In this document: piece by piece, positions 31,694-39,837 of the stretch | How positions within the stretch are numbered: position 1 is the first letter of the stretch | How the letters are laid out: each line of letters starts with the position of its first letter | Assembly: GCF_003946625.1 (NCBI RefSeq) | Contig: NZ_RHOR01000006.1 | Location: 52,486-116,485 of the forward strand | Length of the DNA: 64,000 nt | Reading direction: 5' to 3' | Source of the DNA: Companilactobacillus kedongensis | Lineage (GTDB): Bacteria; Bacillota; Bacilli; Lactobacillales; Lactobacillaceae | Program-made: the position numbers and the translations under genes | The notes under the pieces: model-generated | What the model was told of the DNA's origin: nothing | Seen by the model: only the letters and a program-made list of their open reading frames with translations | Databases searched by the model: none

Positions 31694-33473
31694 AAAAGAA
31701 CAAGAAACGATCAATGATATTCACGCCCTCTCTCGAAAACAACAACGAAATATTTTGAAACGATTATTCGGCTTTGCCTGGGCATTTAAAAAGCAATTCG
31801 TCACAGCAATCATTTTTGCGATTGGATTGAGTGTCATAAATATAATTTTGCCTAGATTGTTGCAATACTATATGGATAATTATCTTGTTCATCAAGATAC
31901 TGGTATCCAAATCATCGTTGGCTTTGCGATCGTCTACTTCATTGGAACAATAATTAAAGCTATCGTCCAATTCATTCAGAATTTTGCTTTCTCTATGGGA
32001 GCTGAACGAACACTTGAAAGAATTCGTAGTCAACTATTTAGAAAATTGCATACCTTAGGAATGGATTATTTCGATAAAACCCCTGCTGGTTCAATTGTTT
32101 CAAGAGTTACTAATGATACTAAAACATTATATGACTTTTGGACTTTATTCTTGATGATCCTAGTAGCGGCCTTTTCAATGATCTCAGCATTTATAGCAAT
32201 GATGTCCGTTAACGTTACTTTGGCAGTCGCAACGGCGTTATTCGTAATAGCGCTTTACCTACTGATTTGGTTGTATCAACGTTTAAGTTCCAAGATTTAC
32301 CAACGTTTACGTGAATATTTAAGTCAAATCAATACTAAATTAAACGAATCTTTGATGGGTATCAGTATCATTCAACAATTCGGTCAACAGAAACGAATGA
32401 TTTCAGAATTTGAACACAAAAATAATCAGTATTTTAACCAAAGAAACAAAATGATCAATGTAAACTCATTTTTGCTTTATCCAACTATTACATTGATGTT
32501 TACGTTATCAGAAGTAATTTCATTAGGTGGTTTTGGATTAGAAAGTACCCACACTATCGTGGCTGCTGGTGTCATCTATGCCTTTATTTCTTACCAGCAA
32601 AACTTCTTCAATCCATTATCTAACGTTATGAATTACATGTCTTATTTTCAAGATGGAATGGTTGCCGGGTATCGGATCATGAAATTATTTGATAACCAAA
32701 CCACTAGCCCTGTCCAAAATGAAGACAGCGCACAAAAAATCGAAGTTGGAAAAATTGAATTTCGCCACGTTACCTTTGGCTATGTACCAAATGAACCTAT
32801 CCTAAAGGATATTTCATTTACGGTTAATCCCGGCCAGACTGTAGCATTAGTTGGTCATACTGGTAGCGGTAAGAGTTCGATCATCAACGTCCTACTAAGA
32901 TTTTATGAATTTGGTGAAGGTCAGATATTGATTGATGACCACGATATCCGTGATTACTCAACTCAAGAACTTCGCCAAAAACTCGGTCTAGTTATTCAGG
33001 AACCGTACTTGTTCTACGGTAATATTGCCAATAATATTCGCATGTATGATGACAGCATCACCGATGCACAAGTAGAACAAGCAGCTAAATTCGTTGATGC
33101 CGATGAATTTATTGAAAGGCTTCCCGATGCATATCATGCCAAAGTAATTGAGCGAGGCAGTAGCTTCTCCACTGGTCAACGTCAGTTGATCTCATTTGCT
33201 AGAACTATCGTCCGCAATCCGAAAGTACTGATTCTGGATGAGGCTACTGCTAATATCGATCCTCAAACTGAGCAGAGTATTACCCGAGGCTTATCAAAAA
33301 TGAGAGACGACAGAACAACTATTGCCATCGCTCACAGATTATCGACAGTTCAAGATGCCGATCAAATCCTAGTTTTAAGCCACGGACGTATCGCCGAGCG
33401 AGGAACACACTCTGAATTACTCAAAGCTGGCGGACTTTATTCAGAGCTTTATGAATTGCAATCAATGGATTAA
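31686..33473 (+). CDS. Heterodimeric ABC exporter subunit with canonical Walker B (LmrD/BmrD type)
   Basis: The 595-residue partner has six membrane helices, Walker A GHTGSGKSS (about 390-398), Walker B VLILDEATANID with the catalytic Glu (about 517) and the H-loop IAHRLST. Its signature is altered to FSTGQRQLISFA. That signature faces the degenerate Walker site of the partner, so one composite ATP site is catalytic and one is not, exactly the LmrCD/BmrCD/TM287-288 pattern. The polar N-terminal extension (KKEQETINDIHALSRKQQ) is common in this subunit. Confidence 0.92.
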   Translation: MDKKEQETINDIHALSRKQQRNILKRLFGFAWAFKKQFVTAIIFAIGLSVINIILPRLLQYYMDNYLVHQDTGIQIIVGFAIVYFIGTIIKAIVQFIQNFAFSMGAERTLERIRSQLFRKLHTLGMDYFDKTPAGSIVSRVTNDTKTLYDFWTLFLMILVAAFSMISAFIAMMSVNVTLAVATALFVIALYLLIWLYQRLSSKIYQRLREYLSQINTKLNESLMGISIIQQFGQQKRMISEFEHKNNQYFNQRNKMINVNSFLLYPTITLMFTLSEVISLGGFGLESTHTIVAAGVIYAFISYQQNFFNPLSNVMNYMSYFQDGMVAGYRIMKLFDNQTTSPVQNEDSAQKIEVGKIEFRHVTFGYVPNEPILKDISFTVNPGQTVALVGHTGSGKSSIINVLLRFYEFGEGQILIDDHDIRDYSTQELRQKLGLVIQEPYLFYGNIANNIRMYDDSITDAQVEQAAKFVDADEFIERLPDAYHAKVIERGSSFSTGQRQLISFARTIVRNPKVLILDEATANIDPQTEQSITRGLSKMRDDRTTIAIAHRLSTVQDADQILVLSHGRIAERGTHSELLKAGGLYSELYELQSMD

Positions 33474-33497
33474 ATATACAAGGAAAAGGTGGAACAA

Positions 33498-34343
33498 ATG
33501 AAAAAATTAATTTCAGAAGGATATTTTGATGGGGAGCGTCCTCTATTTAAGGAGCATGACGCAGAGATCAACGACACAAATTTTGGTGAAGGTGAATCCC
33601 CTCTTAAAGAAACACACGACTTAGATTTAAATGATGTCGTATTCAAGTGGAAGTACCCATTATGGTACGCAAATAACATCAAAGTTGATAAATCAATCTT
33701 TGAAACCATGTCACGTTCAGGGATTTGGTATACACATAACATCGAAATAACAAATTCTGCTCTTCAAGCACCTAAATTATTTAGACGTGTTAGTCAGATT
33801 AAATTAGAAAATGTTCATTTTGCTGACGCTGAAGAAACAATGTGGACTTGCAAAGATATTAACTTAAAGAACGTTCAGATCAACGGTAATTATTTTGGTA
33901 TGAATAGTGAAAATATTTATGCTGATAATATTGATGTCGTTGGAAATTATGTTTTTGACGGTGCCAAGAATATCGAAGTTCACAACTCAACTTTCGTTTC
34001 AAAAGACGCATTTTGGAATTGTGAAAATGTTACGATCTACGATTCAAAAATCAGTGGTGAATATCTAGCTTGGAACACAAAGAACCTTACTTTGATCAAC
34101 TGTACTATCGAAAGTGAACAAGGACTTTGTTATTTGGATAATTTGAAGATGGTCAACTGTAAAGTATTGAGAACCGATTTAGCATTTGAATACTGCTCAA
34201 ATATTGATGCTGAAATAACAACAAATGTTATGAGTATCAAGAATCCTATCAGTGGCACAATCAAGGTTGCTTCTGTTGACGATATTATCTTTGATGATCC
34301 AGAGATCGATCCTAAAAAGACAACTATTGAAACAAAAGATTAA
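33498..34343 (+). CDS. DUF3737 family protein (right-handed beta-helix type)
   Basis: The 281-residue cytoplasmic-looking protein has no signal peptide. It is built from short repeating strands with Asn-rich turns (WKYPLWYANNIKV, GIWYTHNIEITNS, AFWNCENVTIYDS, LAWNTKNLTLINC). This is the pectate-lyase-like beta-helix layout of DUF3737, common in lactobacilli and Bacteroidetes and without a known reaction. The ATG at 33498 follows AAGGTGG; an upstream GTG lies inside that site. It begins 24 bases after the exporter, so it may be cotranscribed, and ends at a strong terminator. Confidence 0.9.
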   Translation: MKKLISEGYFDGERPLFKEHDAEINDTNFGEGESPLKETHDLDLNDVVFKWKYPLWYANNIKVDKSIFETMSRSGIWYTHNIEITNSALQAPKLFRRVSQIKLENVHFADAEETMWTCKDINLKNVQINGNYFGMNSENIYADNIDVVGNYVFDGAKNIEVHNSTFVSKDAFWNCENVTIYDSKISGEYLAWNTKNLTLINCTIESEQGLCYLDNLKMVNCKVLRTDLAFEYCSNIDAEITTNVMSIKNPISGTIKVASVDDIIFDDPEIDPKKTTIETKD

Positions 34344-34353
34344 TATGGAATTA

Positions 34354-34389
34354 AAAAATCATCCCAAAAACTATTTTGGGATGATTTTT
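34354..34389. terminator. Bidirectional terminator between DUF3737 and mazF
   Basis: Sixteen-bp stem AAAAATCATCCCAAAA / complement (34354-34369, 34374-34389) with an ACTA loop. The core ATCATCCCAA..TTGGGATGAT is repeated at 35113-35146 on the other side of the mazEF pair. Confidence 0.92.
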
Positions 34390-34747
34390 ATATATCAAAT
34401 AAATATCTGACACTATCTAACAATTTTTTTAAAACTATATCAGAAACATGACCAACAATCTCACCTTTTCGAGCTTCAAAGTCATAGCTGGGTAAATAAT
34501 AAGTAACTATATTTCCCTTTATTCCACTATTTTTATCAGCAATTGGCACATAAGATCCATCCGAAACTCCGTTCATGAAGTTATGAGATGTTATCGGCAT
34601 CCCTGATATTAGACCAGTTGATCGATTATACTCCGAACTGGATAAAACAACGATTGGCCTTCTGATATTATCATGACCGCCCAATTCGACTCCTGCATGC
34701 GGTTCTGCGTCAATAAACATGATATCGCCTTGTTTAGGATATTCCAT
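34388..34747 (-). CDS. mazF: MazF/PemK-family toxin endoribonuclease
   Basis: The 119-residue protein has the MazF fold motifs: PKQGDIMFIDAEPHAG, the HDNIRRPIVVLSS strand with the conserved RRP, and a central PITSH. It would cut mRNA in the cytoplasm when not bound by antitoxin. It overlaps the antitoxin stop by one base, as usual in mazEF. The loop after EPHAGVELGG is longer than in the shortest MazF, closer to the MazF of lactobacilli. It has no visible truncation. Confidence 0.88.
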   Translation of the reverse strand: MEYPKQGDIMFIDAEPHAGVELGGHDNIRRPIVVLSSSEYNRSTGLISGMPITSHNFMNGVSDGSYVPIADKNSGIKGNIVTYYLPSYDFEARKGEIVGHVSDIVLKKLLDSVRYLFDI

Positions 34748-35007
34748 TAAAATAGATTTTCCTTTCCAACTGGTTTCTCGTTACCGATATCAAATTCTAA
34801 TTTCTGCATATCTTTTCTAAAATCATGATCTTTAAACTGACCATCCTTCCATGGATTATCTTGTTTAGTTGGTCTATAAACAAGATTCCCATCAACTTTT
34901 TCGAGACTGAACGTTTCATTCTCAGATATTCCTGCTGACTTAGGTACAGTTATACTCATACTATTCCCATTCTTTCTAGTTTTGTAAGTTCCAAGTAATT
35001 CTTTCAT
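34747..35007 (-). CDS. mazE: MazE-type antitoxin (AbrB-like)
   Basis: The 86-residue protein has an N-terminal swapped-hairpin AbrB/MazE DNA-binding domain (TYKTRKNGNSMSITVPKSAG, residues 7-26). The acidic C-terminal tail (WKDGQFKDHDFRKDMQKLEFDIGNEKP) should thread along the toxin. It binds MazF and represses the operon through the palindrome at 35041-35074. TGAGGTGAT lies before the ATG. Confidence 0.85.
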   Translation of the reverse strand: MKELLGTYKTRKNGNSMSITVPKSAGISENETFSLEKVDGNLVYRPTKQDNPWKDGQFKDHDFRKDMQKLEFDIGNEKPVGKENLF

Positions 35008-35039
35008 TCAGATCACCTCAAAGTTTTGTTATTACCCAT

Positions 35040-35074
35040 ATAATAACTTGTTACTAAGTAATTACAAGTTATTA
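35040..35074 (-). promoter_or_regulatory. mazEF promoter with overlapping operator
   Basis: Eleven-bp arms TAATAACTTGT and ACAAGTTATTA (35041-35051, 35064-35074) surround a nested TTACTAAGTAA. A minus-strand promoter lies inside: TTGTAA (35067-35062), 16-base spacer, TATTAT (35045-35040). The overlap fits autorepression by the MazE-MazF complex. Confidence 0.65.
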
Positions 35075-35112
35075 CTTTTAGGTGATACTTATCTTAATAT
35101 ATAAAATTACGC

Positions 35113-35146
35113 AAAAAAATCATCCCAAAGAATTGGGATGATTTTT
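35113..35146 (-). terminator. Terminator of the amidotransferase unit
   Basis: Stem AAAAATCATCCCAA / TTGGGATGATTTTT (35115-35128, 35133-35146) with an AGAA loop; it overlaps the stop codon of the gene and repeats the core of the 34354-34389 terminator. Confidence 0.9.
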
Positions 35147-35813
35147 ATTCTGTAATATAATCCAGTAATTTGAATAAAACGATCTTGTTCTCTTCAGGCA
35201 CAGGATATTTCATAATTTCTTCTGGAGTTTGATTTAATTTTGAACCGGCAGCATAGTCGCCATCATTAACGGCAATCTCTTTTACATCATCAGTTTGGGG
35301 CTCAAAATGAAACTGTAAGCCAATAATGCGATGATTCATAACGAAGCCTTGATTCCTCAATAAATCACTGGAGAATAGCAATTCTGCCTCATCAGGGATA
35401 TCAAACATCTCTTCATGCCAATGCAACGCCATCATTTTCTCTGGAATCTCCGGAATTGCTCGTGTTTGCAAATAAACTGGTGCCCAACCCACTTCTTTAG
35501 CTGGAGATTTTCCAATATGATAGCCCAAAGTTTTTGTAATTTGCTGTGCACCATAACAGGCTCCAAACATAGGAATATTCTTATCTAACAATTGTTTGAT
35601 CAATTTACGTTCATTCTTGATCCAATCAACATCATCGTTAGGACTCATTGGCCCGCCAAGAATAACTAGCATATCTGTCTCTTCAGCACTTGGCAAAACT
35701 CCGCCAAACGCATAAGGATGATAAACATAAATTTCATATCCATGTAAACGTGCCCAGTCTTTTATAGCACCTGGACCCTCATTAGGTGTATGTTGCAAAA
35801 CATTGATCCTCAT
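35145..35813 (-). CDS. Class I glutamine amidotransferase-like protein
   Basis: The 222-residue stand-alone GATase1 domain has the oxyanion loop LGGPMSPND (52-60), nucleophile C86 in FGACYGAQQITKTLG, and H169 with E171 in LQFHFEP. The triad is intact. Such GuaA-like single-domain proteins hydrolyse glutamine or gamma-glutamyl amides; the acceptor is unknown. It lies 13 bases after an ECF S-component gene, forming a two-gene unit. Confidence 0.86.
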   Translation of the reverse strand: MRINVLQHTPNEGPGAIKDWARLHGYEIYVYHPYAFGGVLPSAEETDMLVILGGPMSPNDDVDWIKNERKLIKQLLDKNIPMFGACYGAQQITKTLGYHIGKSPAKEVGWAPVYLQTRAIPEIPEKMMALHWHEEMFDIPDEAELLFSSDLLRNQGFVMNHRIIGLQFHFEPQTDDVKEIAVNDGDYAAGSKLNQTPEEIMKYPVPEENKIVLFKLLDYITE

Positions 35814-35826
35814 TGATCGAGCCTCT

Positions 35827-36417
35827 TTAATCTAAAAATTTATTAGCTTTTAAGATAGCTGTCGAAATAGCTGGAGCAATAATAATTGCGGCTATCATTT
35901 CCGGAATACCATTAGTTCCAACAATAATTAACAACAGCTTGTTTAATAGATCCGTTTGTGTGGCATAAGCTTGAGACAAGACACTAGCATACATGAATCG
36001 CATCAAACCTAAAACTAATACCGTATTAGTAAGAGACCCTATTGCGGCAGCGATACCCATAGCAACGACTCTTTTTTTAAAGTGCTTTTTTAACACTAAA
36101 TAGACATATCCAGCTACTAATCCCACAATTATTCTTGGCACAATAGCAACGATTGGATTAGTGAATACCATCGTATCAATAATTGATGTTGGACTAGTGA
36201 AAGCTCGTATCATCGTACCCAATCCCCAAACCAGACCAACGATAGATCCATACTTTGGACCAAGTACAATTGCAGCAACGATTACAGTTATATGAATGAT
36301 TGTTATATTAATGAATCCAGTTGGAATGAATCCCAAAAAAGGTACCAATGATTGAACGAAAATAATCGCCATCAGGATACCCAAAATAGCAATGCGGTAG
36401 GCTTTTCTTCTTTGCAT
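35827..36417 (-). CDS. ECF transporter S component, possibly for pantothenate or a related vitamin
   Basis: The 196-residue protein has six membrane segments. Characteristic stretches are AILGILMAIIFVQSLVPFLGFIP and INITIIHITVIVAAIVLGPKYG, with a GLVWGLGTMIR loop. The TIIHIPVI/LGPKxG style is what I associate with PanT/HmpT-like S components, but this is memory, not a search. It needs an EcfAAT module; the one at 23492-25998 already has its own S component, so sharing or the housekeeping module is likely. Confidence 0.8.
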   Translation of the reverse strand: MQRRKAYRIAILGILMAIIFVQSLVPFLGFIPTGFINITIIHITVIVAAIVLGPKYGSIVGLVWGLGTMIRAFTSPTSIIDTMVFTNPIVAIVPRIIVGLVAGYVYLVLKKHFKKRVVAMGIAAAIGSLTNTVLVLGLMRFMYASVLSQAYATQTDLLNKLLLIIVGTNGIPEMIAAIIIAPAISTAILKANKFLD

Positions 36418-36504
36418 TTACTATAAACCCCTCAAATTTATTTCCTTAATTCTATATTATTATCCAAAACATATCAAAATTTAATCTTTAAGACCCTTTA
36501 AAGA

Positions 36505-36547
36505 ATAAAAAAAGCCCTTACCAGCGCCATAAATTACTGCGCGGCTT
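36505..36547 (-). terminator. Probable terminator of proC
   Basis: On the minus strand AAGCC and GCGC (outer and inner arms) pair with GCGC and GGCTT across an asymmetric 7-base bulge, followed by a run of seven T. Less regular than others here. Confidence 0.6.
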
Positions 36548-36564
36548 CAGACTTTGATTTAATA

Positions 36565-37332
36565 TTATTCACCTTCAGCTGCATCAACAGCTTTTATAAC
36601 GGCGCTACGGAATCCATTTTCTTCCAGTGCAGCAACACCTTTGATCGTAGAACCACCTGGTGATGTTACTTCGTCTTTTAATGCTGACGGATTAAGATCT
36701 GATTGTTTGGCTAGTTTACTTGCACCAATAGCCATTCCAATAGCTGCATCATAAGCTAGTTTTCTACTTAAACCATGCTTAACACCTGCATCGCTAAGTG
36801 CTTCGATAAATAAATCTAAGAAGGCTGGACTGCATCCGGCAACTGTTCCCAGAATACCTAATTGTTCGCTAGGTACTTCTACTAATTGACCTGTGTATCC
36901 TAAAATAGAAGCAACTTTCTTTTTGTCTTCAGGGGTAAATTTATCAGAGTATGTAATACCTGTGAATCCAGCTCCAACCTTTACAGGAGTATTGGGAATA
37001 GCATGTGCTACTTTGTCATATCCCAAAACTTGTCTCAGATGAGTTACGGTCCCTGTTCCAGTAAAGGCAACAACCAATTTACCGTCAACAATATCTTTTA
37101 ATTCAGTCAGAACACTGTCCAAGGCATTGGCTCCAACACCAATAAAAATTACATCTGTGTCAGATAATTGTTTGATCTTAGAAACAATTTGAAATCCAAG
37201 CTGCTCTTTTAATTCTTTAGTACGTGAAGATCTGCCACCTTTAACGACGATCTCACTTGCATCATAACCATTCTTAACTAAACCAGTTATTACTGCACCA
37301 CCTATACTGCCTGCACCGATAAAACCAATCAT
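36565..37332 (-). CDS. proC: Pyrroline-5-carboxylate reductase
   Basis: The 255-residue protein has the NADPH-binding GFIGAGSIGGA at the N-terminus, HAIPNTPVKVGAGFTGI (about 120-136) and the C-terminal catalytic helix region with EVTSPGGSTIKGV (about 222-234). It makes L-proline, the last step of proline synthesis. The ATG at 37332 lies 8 bases after AAAGGAG; a TTG six bases upstream is too close. It has its own terminator; proA/proB are not nearby. Confidence 0.93.
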   Translation of the reverse strand: MIGFIGAGSIGGAVITGLVKNGYDASEIVVKGGRSSRTKELKEQLGFQIVSKIKQLSDTDVIFIGVGANALDSVLTELKDIVDGKLVVAFTGTGTVTHLRQVLGYDKVAHAIPNTPVKVGAGFTGITYSDKFTPEDKKKVASILGYTGQLVEVPSEQLGILGTVAGCSPAFLDLFIEALSDAGVKHGLSRKLAYDAAIGMAIGASKLAKQSDLNPSALKDEVTSPGGSTIKGVAALEENGFRSAVIKAVDAAEGE

Positions 37333-37421
37333 ATTCAAGTCTCCTTTTCTACTTCGTTATCCCTATTCTAAAGGAATATCCGATAAATACAAATTCATAT
37401 TTTGTTATTATTTTTTTCAAC

Positions 37422-37444
37422 AAAAAAGCCGCCCTTAGGCGACT
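37422..37444 (-). terminator. Terminator of the DUF6056 gene
   Basis: Minus-strand stem AGTCGCC / GGCGGCT (37444-37438, 37433-37427) with a 4-base loop and a run of six T; it overlaps the stop codon. Confidence 0.85.
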
Positions 37445-38822
37445 ACTTAAATGTTCCACTAATACTCTTGATACCGTAATATTTTGCCATCCAGACATTT
37501 AGCCAAGAAGCTGGATCTTCCAAAGTATTGGCTGTGTAATTGATAGCATTGTACTGATTAGTTCGACCGGCATTTTCTAAATTAGGTAAGATCTTTATAG
37601 TAACTGTATCCTTACCATCTGCTTTAGCTGCATTGATTTTTTGAATGTTATTGGTTTGGATAACATAGTCGGAATGAATATCTGTGTAAGCTTTTGAGAA
37701 ACTAACTGTAAAGACGATCAATGATAACGCCGTTATGACCCACTTAACACTATTCATATCAAAAATAGCGCTGCGTTGATAAACTCGATAAAGCATATAA
37801 GCCATCATAATGATCATAAAAACATATGGTCCAAAGAACGCACGATACGATCCTGATACTATCTCTAGTGGACCGGCTGGCGACAACATTAATGAGAATA
37901 GTGACGCTAAAAATCCAATAAAGAGAATTATCAAATTAGCGTAGTCATCTTTTTTCAAAACTCTGACCATCAGGGTCAAGATGACCACTACTAAGAAAGT
38001 TATCATCAGCGGCATAGAGTTATTTTTGATCAATTTCAAAATATCCAAGAATTTTACCAATAATAAAATAATGGAATTCTTGTCTCCTCTACCTTGTGAA
38101 GCTGGCGAAAGAATGATCAACAGACTTCCCGCCATACTGGCAATAATTCCTAATATATGCCAAACACGGATCTTTTTGAAGTCTCTTAAATAATAGATCC
38201 CGAACAGTACCAACATAATAACGACACTTGGACCACTATTTTCGCTACTAGTTCCAGCTAAGAATCCTAAAATCATAGCACCTAAAATCATCCAAATTGA
38301 ACTTTTCTTTTCTAAGTTTTTCAATCCAAATAACAAGAAACTAAGATAGAAAATACTCATCCAAAGATAATTTCCAGCACCAGAGATCCAATAAATTGTT
38401 GTTCCTGGTAACGGTAAAAAGAACCATAGAGCAATAACAACTAAAAACTCGAGAAAAATTGGTAAGGATTTTTTGATCAAACTTTGAGTTATTTGTTTTA
38501 TTAAAATTACTAGTCCTAAAAAGACAAACGTATTAACAATGTCAAAAACCCATTTTGGAAATTGCATCATTATTTGCACAAAACTATGAGCCAAAATTCT
38601 TCCGTTCCACATAAAGTAATGATTGTATTGTGAAGCAAAGATATCAAACAGACTGTGAAAGGCTCTAGTATGCGGTGTCACTGATGGTCCATCATAGAAA
38701 AAATGATACGTGTAATCATCAGCGGTTAATAGTGAAAAATGATTTAGTGTAAATACCACTAAAAAGGTTCCTAAATACAGTAACCCTGGTAGTAAATACT
38801 TACGTTTATTACTTGAATTCAT
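37443..38822 (-). CDS. DUF6056-type multi-pass membrane protein, GT-C-like
   Basis: The 459-residue protein has about eleven membrane segments. A short first extracellular loop contains ADDYTYHFF (D35, D36), an acidic pair where GT-C glycosyltransferases keep their catalytic Asp. Further features are FMWNGRILAHSFVQIM and ISGAGNYLWMS. This is the layout of DUF6056 (GtrC/oligosaccharyl-like) proteins, which probably transfer a sugar from a lipid carrier to a surface polymer. The C-terminal soluble part (about 385-459) is extracellular. The function is not proven. Confidence 0.72.
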   Translation of the reverse strand: MNSSNKRKYLLPGLLYLGTFLVVFTLNHFSLLTADDYTYHFFYDGPSVTPHTRAFHSLFDIFASQYNHYFMWNGRILAHSFVQIMMQFPKWVFDIVNTFVFLGLVILIKQITQSLIKKSLPIFLEFLVVIALWFFLPLPGTTIYWISGAGNYLWMSIFYLSFLLFGLKNLEKKSSIWMILGAMILGFLAGTSSENSGPSVVIMLVLFGIYYLRDFKKIRVWHILGIIASMAGSLLIILSPASQGRGDKNSIILLLVKFLDILKLIKNNSMPLMITFLVVVILTLMVRVLKKDDYANLIILFIGFLASLFSLMLSPAGPLEIVSGSYRAFFGPYVFMIIMMAYMLYRVYQRSAIFDMNSVKWVITALSLIVFTVSFSKAYTDIHSDYVIQTNNIQKINAAKADGKDTVTIKILPNLENAGRTNQYNAINYTANTLEDPASWLNVWMAKYYGIKSISGTFK

Positions 38823-38932
38823 GCGTTTTTAATCCCCCTTATATCACGCAAGGATAGATTAAATATATCATGAACTTAGGAAACTTTTACGAAATTTCCC
38901 AATTATTTACATATTTACAACAATCTTTCAGA

Positions 38933-39691
38933 CTATTTTGTATAATGTTCGACAATCTCTTTCAACCATCTCGTTACAGGTTGACCAGCTTTATTATCAT
39001 AATATTTAACAAATCGTTCATCACTGACATACATTTGAACTAAGCCTTGGTGAGCTTCTTTACTGTATTTTGGCAAAGTGAAACTCAGCCAATCTTTATG
39101 TTCTTGGTAAATTTTTTCTGCTAAATTTGAATCTAGATCGGGATTTTTTACGAATATATTCAAATCAGAAATCAAATCCTGTTCAATTTTTTGCATCTGT
39201 TTAAACTGTTCCTCAGTCAAATCTCCATATCGTTGATTAGACTCATCAACTGTTTTAGATCCATAACGTTGACGGATCTCTTGACCATATTCCTGTTCGT
39301 TATTTTTGATGTTTTCTTCCTTAAATGCTGCAAATTTTTCTTTATCTGTCATAATTTTATCTCCTTGATAGTGATCGATAGTTTTTTGAATATTTGTTAG
39401 GAGAGAGTCTAAGTGACGCCTTTGTTCCAACAATAATTGTTGCTGTTGTTTTAAGGCCTCAATTTCAGAATAGTCAGCATTATCCATGATTTGCCTAATT
39501 TTCATTAATGAAAAATCTAGCGACCGGAAGAATAATATCTGTTGTAGTCGGTCAACTTGTTTTTCTTCATAAATACGATAGTTTTTTTCAGTAATATAAC
39601 TTGGTTTTAGCAAATCAATTTGGTCATAATATCGTAAAGTTCGAGCGCTGACCCCTGATAAATCAGCTAATTGTTTGACTGTGTATTCCAT
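38933..39691 (-). CDS. MerR-family regulator with TipAS antibiotic-binding domain
   Basis: The 252-residue protein has a MerR head (YTVKQLADLSGVSARTLRYYDQ, then YRIYEEKQVDRLQQILFFRSLDFSL), a Gln-rich coiled coil (about 75-110) and a TipAS-like all-helical C-terminal domain (about 125-250; ending VKYYDNKAGQPVTRWLKEIVEHY). TipA-type proteins bind thiopeptides or other hydrophobic drugs and activate their own gene and exporters. Its promoter (39713-39743) has the 19-base spacer and palindrome typical of MerR control. No exporter adjoins it. Confidence 0.9.
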   Translation of the reverse strand: MEYTVKQLADLSGVSARTLRYYDQIDLLKPSYITEKNYRIYEEKQVDRLQQILFFRSLDFSLMKIRQIMDNADYSEIEALKQQQQLLLEQRRHLDSLLTNIQKTIDHYQGDKIMTDKEKFAAFKEENIKNNEQEYGQEIRQRYGSKTVDESNQRYGDLTEEQFKQMQKIEQDLISDLNIFVKNPDLDSNLAEKIYQEHKDWLSFTLPKYSKEAHQGLVQMYVSDERFVKYYDNKAGQPVTRWLKEIVEHYTK

Positions 39692-39712
39692 GACTTCCTC
39701 CTAGCAAAACTT

Positions 39713-39743
39713 ATGATAGAGATTGACGCAACGTCAAGGTCAA
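39713..39743 (-). promoter_or_regulatory. MerR-type promoter and operator of the TipAS-like regulator
   Basis: Minus strand: TTGACC (-35) and TATCAT (-10) are 19 bases apart, the long spacer that MerR activators correct by twisting DNA. Inside is the perfect inverted repeat TTGACG-TTG-CGTCAA (39737-39723). This strongly suggests autoactivation by the adjacent regulator. Confidence 0.85.
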
Positions 39744-39837
39744 GTTAATTTGTAAAATATTGAGGCTTTTTATCCTCAAATAAGATAATTTACGTTAATA
39801 TTAACAACAAAAGGTATTTTATAGGTTGGTGAAAATT

